Assembly (NCBI GenBank): GCA_022560735.1
Contig: JADFSO010000021.1
Coordinates: forward strand, 1 to 47,227
Origin: Pseudomonadota bacterium
Lineage (GTDB): Bacteria > Pseudomonadota > Gammaproteobacteria > Steroidobacterales > MnTg04
Direction: 5' to 3'
DNA: 47,227 nt
How positions within the stretch are numbered: position 1 is the stretch's first letter; every line of letters begins with the position of its first letter. A program made the translations under genes and the position numbers. This document shows, piece after piece, positions 8,218 through 17,084 of this stretch. The notes below the pieces were generated by a model. The model was not told where the DNA came from, made no database searches, and saw nothing but the letters and a program-made list of their open reading frames with translations.

Positions 8218-9486
8218 TCACCCGCCATTATCATGTTCCTGTTTCACCGCGTCGCGCAACTCCCACATGGAAATCATCGGGAAAACATTGAACAGGAACA
8301 GCAGGATCATCAAAAATCCCGCAAAAATCCCGGCAAAGGCCAGGTAGTCGGGAATCCCGGCAAATGGGGTGTATTCATCGTATAGCGATGAAATTACCAT
8401 CAAAAAGCGGTTGATCCAGATGCCCAGGAGCATGATCAGCGTAACGATGACCATGGCCCGCCAGGACCTTTTGACCCAGGCAAAAATCAAGCTGGCGATC
8501 GGGATCGCGACAATGCAGCTCAGCATGGCCCAGAAATACGGCCCGTAAAATCCGTGCATTTGTTTCCACAGCGGCCCGTATTCCTGCGGCAGATTGCCAA
8601 ACCAGCTGACAAAAAACTGCGCCCAGAAGAAATACAGCCACAGCAAGGAGAAGCCGGTCAGCATAATACCCAGGCTTTTGACATGCAGCGTCGAAAAATA
8701 TTCGTCGACCGCAACCAGCCGGCGCAACAATACGCTGAGCAAAAGCAGGGCGGCAGTTCCCGCGAACATATTGCCGACAATGAAATACAAGGAATAAACG
8801 GAGCTGTGGTAGTGCGGTGTCAGCATCATGCCGAAGTCCCAGGCGATGAACGTGTTGGCGACAGCGCAGGCCAGTATGATCAGCGGTGAATAAAAGTAAA
8901 CGATGCGCTTGAGTTTCGCTGCGTCCCTGGCCGCCTTCATTTTGAGCAGGCGGCGGTACAAGGCACGCCGCCAGCGCGGACCGCTCGCCGCGTTTTCCTG
9001 GCTTATGTCGGGGAGCAGGCCGAAAGTGAAAGACACGACCACCAGGAGATAAAAAACGATCTGCGCGACCAGGTTACGGGTCAGCAAAAAGCTTTCATTC
9101 AGCCAGGCGCTGTGGTGCTCGCCAGGCGCCGGGTCGAGCCAATAGAAGAGATCGTGGCGGCCGAAATAATAAATGATCAACAAGCCGCCGATCGCGATCG
9201 GCATGTAGGCAAGCGTCACGATTTCTCCCAACCGGTAATATGGGCGCGCCCACTTGGCGCCGATCACGCGCATTATCGCGGTAAACGCCACGCCAAACTG
9301 GCTGACGCCGATCAGGAAAACGAAGTTTGCAGTCAGAAACGCCCAGGGTACGCCGTCTGAACCGGTCTGCACCGCATAAGCCAGCGTTGCCATGCAAGCA
9401 ATAAATACAACGGCAAAGAACAACAGCCATTTGCGGTAACTGCCATTCGCCCGCACACCAAGTACTACTTCAGGAACACCGTTCAT
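8218..9486 (-). CDS. actF: Alternative complex III subunit ActF (NrfD/PsrC-like quinol-binding membrane protein)
   Basis: 422 residues with about ten hydrophobic helices of NrfD/PsrC type, similar in layout to ActC encoded in the same operon. In ACIII, ActC and ActF are the two quinol-side membrane subunits. Its start overlaps the actE stop by ATGA (9483-9486). The polar C-terminus ELRDAVKQEHDNGG and the wide loop at about 160-190 are typical. Assignment follows from operon order and family; the exact quinone site cannot be read from sequence alone. Confidence 0.9.
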   Translation of the reverse strand: MNGVPEVVLGVRANGSYRKWLLFFAVVFIACMATLAYAVQTGSDGVPWAFLTANFVFLIGVSQFGVAFTAIMRVIGAKWARPYYRLGEIVTLAYMPIAIGGLLIIYYFGRHDLFYWLDPAPGEHHSAWLNESFLLTRNLVAQIVFYLLVVVSFTFGLLPDISQENAASGPRWRRALYRRLLKMKAARDAAKLKRIVYFYSPLIILACAVANTFIAWDFGMMLTPHYHSSVYSLYFIVGNMFAGTAALLLLSVLLRRLVAVDEYFSTLHVKSLGIMLTGFSLLWLYFFWAQFFVSWFGNLPQEYGPLWKQMHGFYGPYFWAMLSCIVAIPIASLIFAWVKRSWRAMVIVTLIMLLGIWINRFLMVISSLYDEYTPFAGIPDYLAFAGIFAGFLMILLFLFNVFPMISMWELRDAVKQEHDNGG

Positions 9487-10013
9487 TTCTGACCCAATAC
9501 ATGCTTGATATAATTAACCACATGCCAGCGGTCGTCCTCGGGGATCGAGTCGCGATAAAATGGCATCGCGATACTGCCGTGGCTGATCGTGAAAAATATC
9601 TGGCCATCGGGCTGGAATTGCACATAGTCCATGGTCAGATCCATCGGCGCCACGACAAACTTGAGCCCGACCGGCCCATCCCCCCTGCCCTGGTCACCAT
9701 GACAAGTCCGGCAATGGACCTCGTACAACGATCGACCCATATTCAACGACTCGGGCGTGGCCCGGACCGGGTTTTGCAGCTCGCCCGCAGTCAGCCTGGC
9801 CACCACCAGTTCGCCGATGTTGGCCGGGGTCGGAATGGTTTCCTTGTCCCTGGTCGGCACGGAACTGGCATTGGTCCGGACCTGGGATTCCTGTGGCTTG
9901 ACCGAGGGCTGGTTGCGCATGTCTTCATCCCAGGGCAAGGCCGAAGAACGGGGAATGACCCCCATCACCAGTACCAGACCTGCGATGCACAGAAGAGCTG
10001 CCGGCCGCTTCAT
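9483..10013 (-). CDS. actE: Alternative complex III mono-haem cytochrome c subunit ActE
   Basis: 176 residues. An N-terminal hydrophobic segment (residues about 5-22) acts as signal or anchor. A long Pro/Thr-rich linker leads to one class I cytochrome c domain with C101-R-T-C-H105 and a likely axial Met150 in SIAMPFY. ActE is the mono-haem cytochrome of ACIII and may hand electrons on to a soluble cytochrome or an oxidase. Both ends overlap neighbours (ATGA with actD at 10010-10013 and with actF at 9483-9486), so these subunits are translationally coupled. Confidence 0.9.
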   Translation of the reverse strand: MKRPAALLCIAGLVLVMGVIPRSSALPWDEDMRNQPSVKPQESQVRTNASSVPTRDKETIPTPANIGELVVARLTAGELQNPVRATPESLNMGRSLYEVHCRTCHGDQGRGDGPVGLKFVVAPMDLTMDYVQFQPDGQIFFTISHGSIAMPFYRDSIPEDDRWHVVNYIKHVLGQK

Positions 10014-10522
10014 CGGTCCCCCTCCACCCGGCTCACTTCCTCGGCGCCGGATTCAAGAATGATATTTTCCGCCAGCTTGCTGTTTTCACCGTCGGCGCAT
10101 TCGACGACCAGCGTAAACCGGTCCACGTTGGACACCGGACGATAAATCTTGTCGCGCCAGGCGGGCAATCCGGAAACGACATGAAAACCGAACAAGGTAA
10201 ACAGCACGCCGAACAGGATGGCCATCTCGTAGCTGATGATCAGGTATGGCGGTATTGTGATGATCGGGCGTCCCGACGTGGGCAGGATAAATGTCAATGC
10301 CGTCGCGACACTCAACGCAAAGCCCCCGGCCGCGCCCAGCAAAGTCCCGGCCAGCGTAAAGCGCCGGACCGGTGACTTGTCAAAACCAAGAATATGTTCG
10401 GCCTCATGCAGCGGTATCGGCGACATCGCCGTCAAGCCATCGAAACCAGATTCCTTGAGCCTGCGCAATGCGCCGATGAATTCGTCCTCGAACTGAAAAA
10501 TACCCATTACATTAGTGCTCAT
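10010..10522 (-). CDS. actD: Alternative complex III subunit ActD (DUF3341)
   Basis: 170 residues, DUF3341. The N-terminal cytoplasmic part (MGIFQFEDEFIGALRRLKESG) is followed by two hydrophobic helices (about 55-80 and 95-120) and a C-terminal polar part (about 130-170). This is the usual size and layout of the ActD membrane subunit, which carries no cofactor. It lies one base after actC and overlaps actE by four bases. Confidence 0.9.
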   Translation of the reverse strand: MSTNVMGIFQFEDEFIGALRRLKESGFDGLTAMSPIPLHEAEHILGFDKSPVRRFTLAGTLLGAAGGFALSVATALTFILPTSGRPIITIPPYLIISYEMAILFGVLFTLFGFHVVSGLPAWRDKIYRPVSNVDRFTLVVECADGENSKLAENIILESGAEEVSRVEGDR

Positions 10523-10523
10523 T

Positions 10524-11849
10524 TCAACTCGACCTCCGCAATGGTTTTAGCGTTTCCTTGACCTCGTACAGGGACACGGCCGGCACCCACTTGACGAATA
10601 TCAGGAACAAGGTTGTGAAAACTGCGAAGGAACCGATGGTGATCGAAATTTCGACGATCGACGGGAAATAGAAGCCGAATGCGTTGGGCAGGAACTTCCG
10701 CGGCTGCGAAGTCGCGACGATGATGAACCTTTCACTGATCATGCCGATGTTGATCAGGATCGAGATTATCAGCATAGACTTCCACGAGGTCCGGATTCTC
10801 TTGAACAAAATCAGCAACGGAACGACGGCACAAAACAGGATCATTTCCCAGAACATCGGCGCGTAAAAACCGGTCAGCCGCCATTCGAGCGCTTCCAGTT
10901 CGTAAGAACTGCCGCTAAACCAGGTCGTAAACACTTCCATGATGTTGATATAAGTCCAGATCAGCGACAGGAGGACCAGGAGCTTCCCCAGGTTGACCAG
11001 GTGAATTTCCCGAATGTAGCGCTCGAAATTCATGTATTTGCGCAGCAGGAACATGACCGTGACGATGCCCGCGGTACCCGAGAAAATCGCCCCGGTCACA
11101 AAATAGGGTGCGAAGACGGTGTGGTGCAGGCCGGGCACGAGCGACATCGCGAAGTCCCAGGACACGATACTGTGTACCGATACGGCCAGCGGAATAACCA
11201 GCACCGCGAAAAAAGTATAGGCCCAGCCCAGCGTGTGCCACTCCCTTGCCGTGCCCCTCCAGCCGAAGGAAAATATCGTATAAAGCTTGCGCCGCAACCC
11301 GCTACTTGCATCGCGTACCGCGGCAAAATCGGGTACCGAGCCCATGTAAATAAAAATCGAACTGGCCGTCAGGTAAGTGGCGATCGCCATGACATCAAAC
11401 ATCAGCGGCGAGCGGAAATTCGGCCATAAACCCATTTGGTTCGGCACCGGGATAGTCCAGTGCACGAACCAGACCCGGCCCAGATGCACCATGACAAAAA
11501 GCGCCGCAGTAATCAGCGAGAAAAGGGTCATGGCTTCGGCACTGCGATAAATCGCCTTGCGCCAGGAACTGTTGGTGATATGCAACACCGCCGACAGCAA
11601 GGTGCCCGAGTGACTCAGCCCGATCCAGAAAATAAAGTTGGACAGGTAGGTCCCCCAGACCGCGCTGCGATTCATCCCGGCGGCGCCGACGCCCACCTCC
11701 AGCTGATAAAACCAGGGAATGAAAAAACAGACGGCGGCCACCGTGATCGAAGTACCAAGCGTTGCCCAGTACTTCGGACCGGTCTCCATCATCGCCCGCA
11801 GCACATCCTTGTTGACCTCGGCATAGGTCGGTTCGATGTAATCAGCCAT
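10524..11849 (-). CDS. actC: Alternative complex III subunit ActC (NrfD/PsrC-like quinol-oxidising membrane protein)
   Basis: 441 residues with about ten transmembrane helices, NrfD/PsrC family. Readable landmarks include FIFWIGLSHSGTLLSAVLHI near helix 2-3 and the C-terminal VKWVPAVSLYEVKE. ActC is the subunit taken to bind and oxidise menaquinol or ubiquinol. Its start overlaps the end of the Fe-S gene by 8 bp (11842-11849), consistent with coupled synthesis of the two interacting subunits. Confidence 0.92.
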   Translation of the reverse strand: MADYIEPTYAEVNKDVLRAMMETGPKYWATLGTSITVAAVCFFIPWFYQLEVGVGAAGMNRSAVWGTYLSNFIFWIGLSHSGTLLSAVLHITNSSWRKAIYRSAEAMTLFSLITAALFVMVHLGRVWFVHWTIPVPNQMGLWPNFRSPLMFDVMAIATYLTASSIFIYMGSVPDFAAVRDASSGLRRKLYTIFSFGWRGTAREWHTLGWAYTFFAVLVIPLAVSVHSIVSWDFAMSLVPGLHHTVFAPYFVTGAIFSGTAGIVTVMFLLRKYMNFERYIREIHLVNLGKLLVLLSLIWTYINIMEVFTTWFSGSSYELEALEWRLTGFYAPMFWEMILFCAVVPLLILFKRIRTSWKSMLIISILINIGMISERFIIVATSQPRKFLPNAFGFYFPSIVEISITIGSFAVFTTLFLIFVKWVPAVSLYEVKETLKPLRRSS

Positions 11850-12597
11850 CTGTGTGGACTCGCTTCAGGTAAACGATAGACGGCGTCGTATTCAACTCCT
11901 CCAGGACATGGTAGCCACGGGGGTTCCTGGCCATTTTCGAGACCCGGCTGTCCGGGTCGTTGAGATCGCCAAAAACCATGGCCTCTGTCGGGCAGCTTTG
12001 CACACAGGCCGGCGTTACTTCACCATCACGAACCCGGCGACGGCCATCATCTTTCGCTGCGTCCTTGGCCTGGCGTATACGCTGAATACAAAAGGTGCAT
12101 TTCTCCATCACCCCTTTTTCGCGGACCGTGACATCCGGGTTCAGCTGCTGCTCCAGCGGCTCATCCCACTCATAGGTGAACCAGTTGAAGAAACGTACTT
12201 CATAAGGGCAATAAACGGCACAGGTCCGGGTGCCGATACAGCGGTTGTAGACCTGCGTATTGAGTCCGTCCTGGTTGTGATAAGTCGCAAAAACCGGACA
12301 GGCTATTTCACATGGCGCCTGATCGCATTGCTGGCAAAGCATCGGGATGAATTGCAGCTTGATATTCGGGTACTCACCCTCCCAGTAACGCTCGATCCTG
12401 ATCCATTTCATTTCCCGGCGCATCGCAAACTGTTGCTCACCGACGATGGGCAAATTGTTTTCCGCCTGGCAGGCGACCACGCAGGCTTCGCAACCCGTAC
12501 AGCGATCCAGGTCAATCGACATGGTCCAGTGGTAATCGAACTTGTCGTAGTAGCCTGGCTTTCTGTACTTTTTGAATTTTTCCAAAACTGTACTCAT
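11842..12597 (-). CDS. actB2: Alternative complex III Fe-S subunit (ActB2-type, free-standing)
   Basis: 251 residues with four ferredoxin-type cysteine groups: C33/C36/C39/C43, C88/C91/C96/C100, C120/C126/C130, and C167/C170/C198/C202. The third group lacks the second cysteine (T123 in CIGTRTCAVYC), so three [4Fe-4S] and one [3Fe-4S] cluster are expected, the set described for the ActB2 half of ACIII. In the characterised complexes this half is fused behind the molybdopterin-like half. Here it is a separate gene 15 bp downstream of that half. It should pass electrons between ActC and the haem subunits. Confidence 0.92.
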   Translation of the reverse strand: MSTVLEKFKKYRKPGYYDKFDYHWTMSIDLDRCTGCEACVVACQAENNLPIVGEQQFAMRREMKWIRIERYWEGEYPNIKLQFIPMLCQQCDQAPCEIACPVFATYHNQDGLNTQVYNRCIGTRTCAVYCPYEVRFFNWFTYEWDEPLEQQLNPDVTVREKGVMEKCTFCIQRIRQAKDAAKDDGRRRVRDGEVTPACVQSCPTEAMVFGDLNDPDSRVSKMARNPRGYHVLEELNTTPSIVYLKRVHTDG

Positions 12598-12612
12598 TTA
12601 CGTCTCCTGCGA

Positions 12613-14862
12613 TCAGGCATGACCATGTCCGGGCCCCAGAATATTGCGCCCCAGGTCACGCGTCGTACCATCGGTCTTGATAACGTGGACCCGCCTGCCG
12701 GTTTTCGAAATTTTCACGCGGGTTGCCGACCAGGCCAGTCCGCCGCTGTCGATATCGGTTTCAGGCGCCAGAATTTCAATCGGGTTCGATCCGCGGCCGC
12801 TCGCGTAACGGCCGTAGTTGCCATGGCCTTGCCCGATCGGCATGGCCACCACATCCGGTCGAATCGCCTGATAGATAAAAGCCGGCGCTTCGAGACTGCC
12901 GACCGTGGACTCGATCAGCAGTACGTCGCCTTCGTGGATGGCAAGCTCGGCGGCTGTTTTTGGGTTCAATTCGACCCAGGAGTTGTAGACCACACTGGTC
13001 AGCGGATCAGGAAGTTCCTGCAGCCAGGGCAAATTGGCGCCGCGCCCATCCTGAAAGGCCAGACTCAAATAGGGCTGCATCACGAAGCGATACTCACTCT
13101 CATTGCCGGCAAAAGAAGGCTGCGTCATATGTACTGCCGACAACATCGCCTGGCTCATGGCCTGGCGCGGACGGGCCTGTTGCGGGGACCGCTCACCCCA
13201 AACCCCTGATTCCAGGATGCTCAACCAGAATTTTCTGAATCCGTGGTCGCTGCTGTCGTTGCTTTTTCCCTGATAGACCGCTCGCCACATTTCCATGATG
13301 TAATTTTCCATCGACGTCCACGGCATGTTGGCGGGCAACTCACCGCCGATCTGGTGCGCCAGCGCGAGAATGATGTCGCCGGCCGACCGCGTATCGTAGA
13401 GTCTCTTGACGACCGGCTGGGCGATAGAGGCGACCGCAAAGCCGACGCCGGGGTCGGGGATGCTGTCACCCCAGACTTCCAGATAGGTATCCAGCGGCAG
13501 GATGATATCGGCCAGCGCCATCGTTTCGTCCATGAAACTCGACATGCCAATAACATACGGAACCGCCATCACCGCAGCTGCAACATTCGCGGAGGAAGGC
13601 AGGGTAAAGACCGGATTCGTATCGTGCAGAATCAGCACCTCGGCGTCATCGCCACTCAGTGAGGCAAACAATTTCAGCATCTCTTGATAGCCGGCGCGCG
13701 GCCGCGGAGCGTCAATGGAGAAAGTGCTGGCCGGGTTAAACAATATCCCGCCAGCTTCGCCGATATTGCCGCCGATAAAATTGAGCACGTTGACCGCAAC
13801 CAGGTTGGCCGTACCATTTGTCGATGCGCCGGCGGCGCCGCCGCCGATGGCCAGGCTGGGGCTGGCCGCAGCAAACTCTGTCGCAATTCGTACGATGCGA
13901 GCGGCGGATATTCCACTGGGTCCGGCAACGCTGGCCGGCGAATAAGCCGCGAGCGCCTGCTGCCAGTCACCGGCATCCGCGCCTGCATACAAGCCTTGTT
14001 CGACGATGGAATGCGCCATCGCCAGGGCAAGCATACCCTCGCTGCCAGGCCGGGCTGCTATCCACTCGTCGGCATTTGCGCCCGACAGCGACATCCGCGG
14101 CTCGATCTGCACACAGCGGCCACGCTGCCCGGTTCCCTGCCGCAAGTGCCCGTATGAAACGCCGTGGTGAACCGGCGACAACCACGCACCCAGGTAATCC
14201 GCGCCAAAAGAAAGCAGGTATTTGCTGTTACGAATATCGTAATAAGGCAAGACATCTTCGTCGAAACAAGCCTTGTTTGCCGCATACAGGCTCGCCGGGT
14301 ATGAAAACTCATGCTGCAGATAGTTTTGCGAACCCAACTGATCCATGAACAGGGCAAACAGGTCATTCAAATGACCGCTCACCGCACCACTGAGCAAATA
14401 GGCGTTGTTGGCTTTTTTCTGAATTTTCAGCGTACCCAGGACACCGGAGATGGTGGTCAGCGCCTCGTCCCAGCCGATCGGTCTGAAACTGCCGCTGCCG
14501 CGTTCGCCATCCCTGAGCAACGGGGTTTTTATCCGGTCCGGGTTATACAGCACGTTCAAACCAGCCTGCCCCACCGCACACAGCTTTCCCTGGTTGACCG
14601 GGTGAGACCGGTTGCCCTCAATTTTTTTGGCCCGCCCTTCCCGGATCCTGACCGAAATTCCACAACCAGCGGAACACAGGGTGCAGACCGTGTTGTACCA
14701 GGTTGCGATTCCAGGTGAATAATCTTCCGGCAGATTGACCTGCGGGATCAGGAACTCGGTCGACATCTTCGAAACATCGGCAGCGAGAAAACCAGCCCCT
14801 GCACCGATTGTTCCGGCGCCGACAAACTTCAGAAAATCCCGACGATTAATCTTGTTACTCAT
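12613..14862 (-). CDS. actB1: Molybdopterin oxidoreductase-like subunit (ActB1-type) retaining an N-terminal Fe-S motif
   Basis: 749 residues. A Tat signal (NRRDFLKFVGAG) precedes a molybdopterin-oxidoreductase fold. The N-terminal motif C60-x2-C63-x3-C67-x27-C95 is intact and would hold one [4Fe-4S] cluster. Further landmarks are the typical IGWDEAL segment and a C-terminal molydop-binding beta domain (about 620-740). The ActB1 half of characterised ACIII has no Fe-S site and no molybdenum, so the retained four cysteines are unusual. No obvious Cys/Ser/Asp molybdenum ligand could be identified with confidence. Position between actA and actB2 shows it belongs to the complex. Confidence 0.88.
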   Translation of the reverse strand: MSNKINRRDFLKFVGAGTIGAGAGFLAADVSKMSTEFLIPQVNLPEDYSPGIATWYNTVCTLCSAGCGISVRIREGRAKKIEGNRSHPVNQGKLCAVGQAGLNVLYNPDRIKTPLLRDGERGSGSFRPIGWDEALTTISGVLGTLKIQKKANNAYLLSGAVSGHLNDLFALFMDQLGSQNYLQHEFSYPASLYAANKACFDEDVLPYYDIRNSKYLLSFGADYLGAWLSPVHHGVSYGHLRQGTGQRGRCVQIEPRMSLSGANADEWIAARPGSEGMLALAMAHSIVEQGLYAGADAGDWQQALAAYSPASVAGPSGISAARIVRIATEFAAASPSLAIGGGAAGASTNGTANLVAVNVLNFIGGNIGEAGGILFNPASTFSIDAPRPRAGYQEMLKLFASLSGDDAEVLILHDTNPVFTLPSSANVAAAVMAVPYVIGMSSFMDETMALADIILPLDTYLEVWGDSIPDPGVGFAVASIAQPVVKRLYDTRSAGDIILALAHQIGGELPANMPWTSMENYIMEMWRAVYQGKSNDSSDHGFRKFWLSILESGVWGERSPQQARPRQAMSQAMLSAVHMTQPSFAGNESEYRFVMQPYLSLAFQDGRGANLPWLQELPDPLTSVVYNSWVELNPKTAAELAIHEGDVLLIESTVGSLEAPAFIYQAIRPDVVAMPIGQGHGNYGRYASGRGSNPIEILAPETDIDSGGLAWSATRVKISKTGRRVHVIKTDGTTRDLGRNILGPGHGHA

Positions 14863-14894
14863 CTCGCCCTCGAGTTTCGCGGCATCTGCTGCCG

Positions 14895-15434
14895 TTACTT
14901 ATGGCAGGTCCAGCAATCGCGCCCGTTTACAACCTCTTTTTTCGTGTGGCAATCGACGCACCACGGCATGCGCAGTGGTTGCTGCCGGGTAATTCGATCC
15001 ATGGTAGCCACGGGGCCGTGACATTCCCGGCATTCCAGGCCGGCCTGGATATGTCGTTTGTGCGTGAAATGTACAAAATCGGGAACATCATAGACTTTGA
15101 TCCAGGGTATAGGCTCGTGGTCGGCATAATATTGCGCAACCTTGATAATCTCGGGTTTGTCGATGGCGACCGAGCGGTGGCAACCCATGCATTTTTCCAC
15201 CGATGGCACGCCGGCCACCGGCGTGCGGGCGGCATAGACATGACAATATTGACAGGGAATTTCATTTTCCCCGGCATGGATTCGATGGCTGAATTCGATG
15301 GGCTGAACCGGGCTGGCGTCGCCAAAATATGTACCGTTTACCCAGATTCCCCCGACAAAACCGGCCAACCCGGCGAAGAGAACCAAAACCGGTTTTTTAA
15401 AATGAGCCAGGGCTTCCAGAACAGAAATTGACAT
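14895..15434 (-). CDS. actA: Alternative complex III penta-haem cytochrome c subunit ActA
   Basis: 179 residues. One N-terminal membrane helix (about 15-33) anchors a periplasmic domain with five CXXCH motifs: CQYCH 61-65, CMGCH 82-86, CRECH 135-139, CVDCH 159-163 and CWTCH 174-178. Several other histidines (H50, H53, H106, H122, H125, H128) can give axial ligands. Penta-haem count, size and first position in the operon match ActA of ACIII and the related Qrc/Nrf-type cytochromes. It starts the minus-strand respiratory operon; the promoter must lie between 15435 and 15482 or upstream in the DUF6941 gene. Confidence 0.93.
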   Translation of the reverse strand: MSISVLEALAHFKKPVLVLFAGLAGFVGGIWVNGTYFGDASPVQPIEFSHRIHAGENEIPCQYCHVYAARTPVAGVPSVEKCMGCHRSVAIDKPEIIKVAQYYADHEPIPWIKVYDVPDFVHFTHKRHIQAGLECRECHGPVATMDRITRQQPLRMPWCVDCHTKKEVVNGRDCWTCHK

Positions 15435-15482
15435 TGTTATATTTCTCTTCGCGTTGCGGATTGTGCCTATTGCTTTTACAAA

Positions 15483-15887
15483 CTACAAACCTGCCTTTTC
15501 GGATTTCATTAAATACATTTTTGGGCCATTGAACTGCTGGCCGGCGATCGTGATTTCCACCTGGTATTCGCCCGCCGCCTCAAATACCAGTTTTTCCATC
15601 GGCAACACCAGTTGCGTCACCGCCGGTGCCCGGGTTGCCGGTCTGCTGTCCACATCGGTATGGCCTTCAATGGTAAAAATAGCCAGCCCATCCGGGTCTT
15701 TCAGGTGTATCAGGAATTCTTTTTTCCCCTCGTCAGCCCTTTGCCACTCTATGATTCCAGCCAAAAACAACCGTTCCTGCCTGGCGGGAAACGCCGGGGC
15801 ATACAACTCGCTCAACACGCCTTGAAGACTTAGCTTCCCGTCAGGCTCAACGCTGGCCTGGTTGCAAAAAAGTAAGGTGACTTCCAC
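15483..15887 (-). CDS. DUF6941 family protein
   Basis: 134 residues from GTG at 15887, with AGGGA a few bases upstream. No signal peptide, cysteines or membrane helix; the fold looks all-beta, with alternating hydrophobic strands (VEITIAGQQFNGPKMYL at the end). The opening VTLLFCNQASVEPDGKLSLQGV matches the look of DUF6941 proteins, whose function is unknown. It lies 48 bp upstream of actA on the same strand, divergent from the cytochrome c gene. Confidence 0.75.
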   Translation of the reverse strand: MEVTLLFCNQASVEPDGKLSLQGVLSELYAPAFPARQERLFLAGIIEWQRADEGKKEFLIHLKDPDGLAIFTIEGHTDVDSRPATRAPAVTQLVLPMEKLVFEAAGEYQVEITIAGQQFNGPKMYLMKSEKAGL

Positions 15888-16051
15888 GATCCCTGTTGCA
15901 AGATGCTCCCGTTATGCGGCCGAGTGTAGCATGCGATTCCAAAACCGCCGCGCAAAGCCAGCGCCGGGAAAGCAGCTCGCAAAATGCTTGAAGAAAAACA
16001 GAGAGTTAGGTAGCTTGTGTCCCAAATCTGCATGCCAAAAGCGGGGACATC

Positions 16052-16684
16052 ATGAAAAAACTACCGGGAATTTTGTTGATCTTCACCATTGTGCTTAGCA
16101 GCACGACGGCTGCGTACGCCGCCGATGGCGACGCCGAAAAAGGAAAGGTTTTGTTTACGGTCTGCATGGCTTGCCATGGTGCGAATGGCGAGGGCAACGC
16201 AGTGCTGAACGCACCCGCGACCGGCGGTCAGGACGAATGGTATGTCATTCGCCAACTGAATAATTTCCGGGCAGGGGTGCGCGGCGCGCACGCAGACGAT
16301 ATCTTTGGCGCGCAAATGCGCCCGATGGCGCTGACCCTGGTGGACGAACAGGCAGTCATCGATGTTGCGGCATATGTCGCGACTTTGCCTGTTCCCGAAC
16401 TGGCAACCACGATCGAGGGCAATGCCGATGCCGGCAAAAAGGCGTTTGTGGTTTGCGTAGCCTGCCATGGGGCCAACGGGGAAGGCAACGTTTCTTTGAA
16501 TGCGCCGCGTCTGTCCGGACAGTACGACTGGTACATCAAACGTCAGCTCGAGAATTTCAAGACCGGCGTACGGGGCACCGACCCCAAAGATATTTATGGC
16601 GCGCAAATGCGGCCGATGGCCATGATCCTGGCCACCGATGAGCAGGTCCTGGACGTCACCGCTTATATCGCCACGCTGGAATAG
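16052..16684 (+). CDS. Di-haem cytochrome c (c4/c553-like), periplasmic
   Basis: 210 residues. A signal peptide cut near AYA-ADG precedes two tandem class I cytochrome c domains that are clear duplicates of each other. The haem sites are C38-M-A-C-H42 and C135-V-A-C-H139, each followed by CHGANGEGN and a QMRPMA segment with likely axial methionines (M89/M92 and M186/M189). Cytochromes of this type carry electrons from the quinol-oxidising complex to a terminal oxidase. It is divergent from the ACIII operon, with DUF6941 in between, so it is a plausible electron acceptor of that complex. TGTCCC at 16018 can pair with GGGACA at 16044, which overlaps the ribosome-binding site. Confidence 0.92.
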   Translation: MKKLPGILLIFTIVLSSTTAAYAADGDAEKGKVLFTVCMACHGANGEGNAVLNAPATGGQDEWYVIRQLNNFRAGVRGAHADDIFGAQMRPMALTLVDEQAVIDVAAYVATLPVPELATTIEGNADAGKKAFVVCVACHGANGEGNVSLNAPRLSGQYDWYIKRQLENFKTGVRGTDPKDIYGAQMRPMAMILATDEQVLDVTAYIATLE

Positions 16685-16702
16685 GTACGCACGCGGGGAT
16701 AA

Positions 16703-16720
16703 CAAGCCGAAGTTCGGTTG
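16703..16720 (+). terminator. Weak hairpin after the cytochrome c gene
   Basis: CAAGCCGAA and TTCGGTTG pair with one bulged G, 18 bp after the cytochrome c stop. The following CCTTATTCG is not a good U-tract, so a terminator function is only possible. Confidence 0.3.
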
Positions 16721-16722
16721 CC

Positions 16723-17001
16723 TTATTCGTTCAGCCTGACCGCGCGCTTTGGCGGCCGATCGTTGACCCGTTGAGTTCCTTTCGCGGCAGCCCAGCCGAC
16801 CAGTACATATCGGGTACCGGACAGCGTCGGTTTCGCCGCGTGCAGGTATCGATGGTCCGATGGGAAACAAGCCAGCATCCCGGCCTGCGGGCGTATACGA
16901 AAACCAAAATGCGGGAAATCGATCATAACAAAGCAGAAGCCAGGCTCGAGCGCCATCGAAAAATACCAGGACCGCAGGGCTGCATCGCGGTAGCGGCACA
17001 A
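16723..17001 (-). pseudogene. C-terminal remnant of a 2OG-Fe(II) oxygenase
   Basis: The open frame of 92 codons carries a recognisable C-terminal end of a prolyl-4-hydroxylase-like 2OG-Fe(II) dioxygenase: FGFRIRPQAGMLACFPSD, then RYLHAAKP with the distal iron-binding His and SGTRYVLVGWAA with the 2OG-binding Arg. The upstream part with the HxD iron motif is missing; a stop codon lies just before the first TTG, and the first 30 residues do not resemble the family. It is therefore a truncated gene. It lies between the cytochrome c gene and the operator array before fic. Confidence 0.65.
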
Positions 17002-17084
17002 TTATTTAACATAATCGCGGCCGATGATTTAAAAATATCTAAGTGCTTGGTTTTTATGGTTTTTATTTGCCAATGTGCAGCGAA

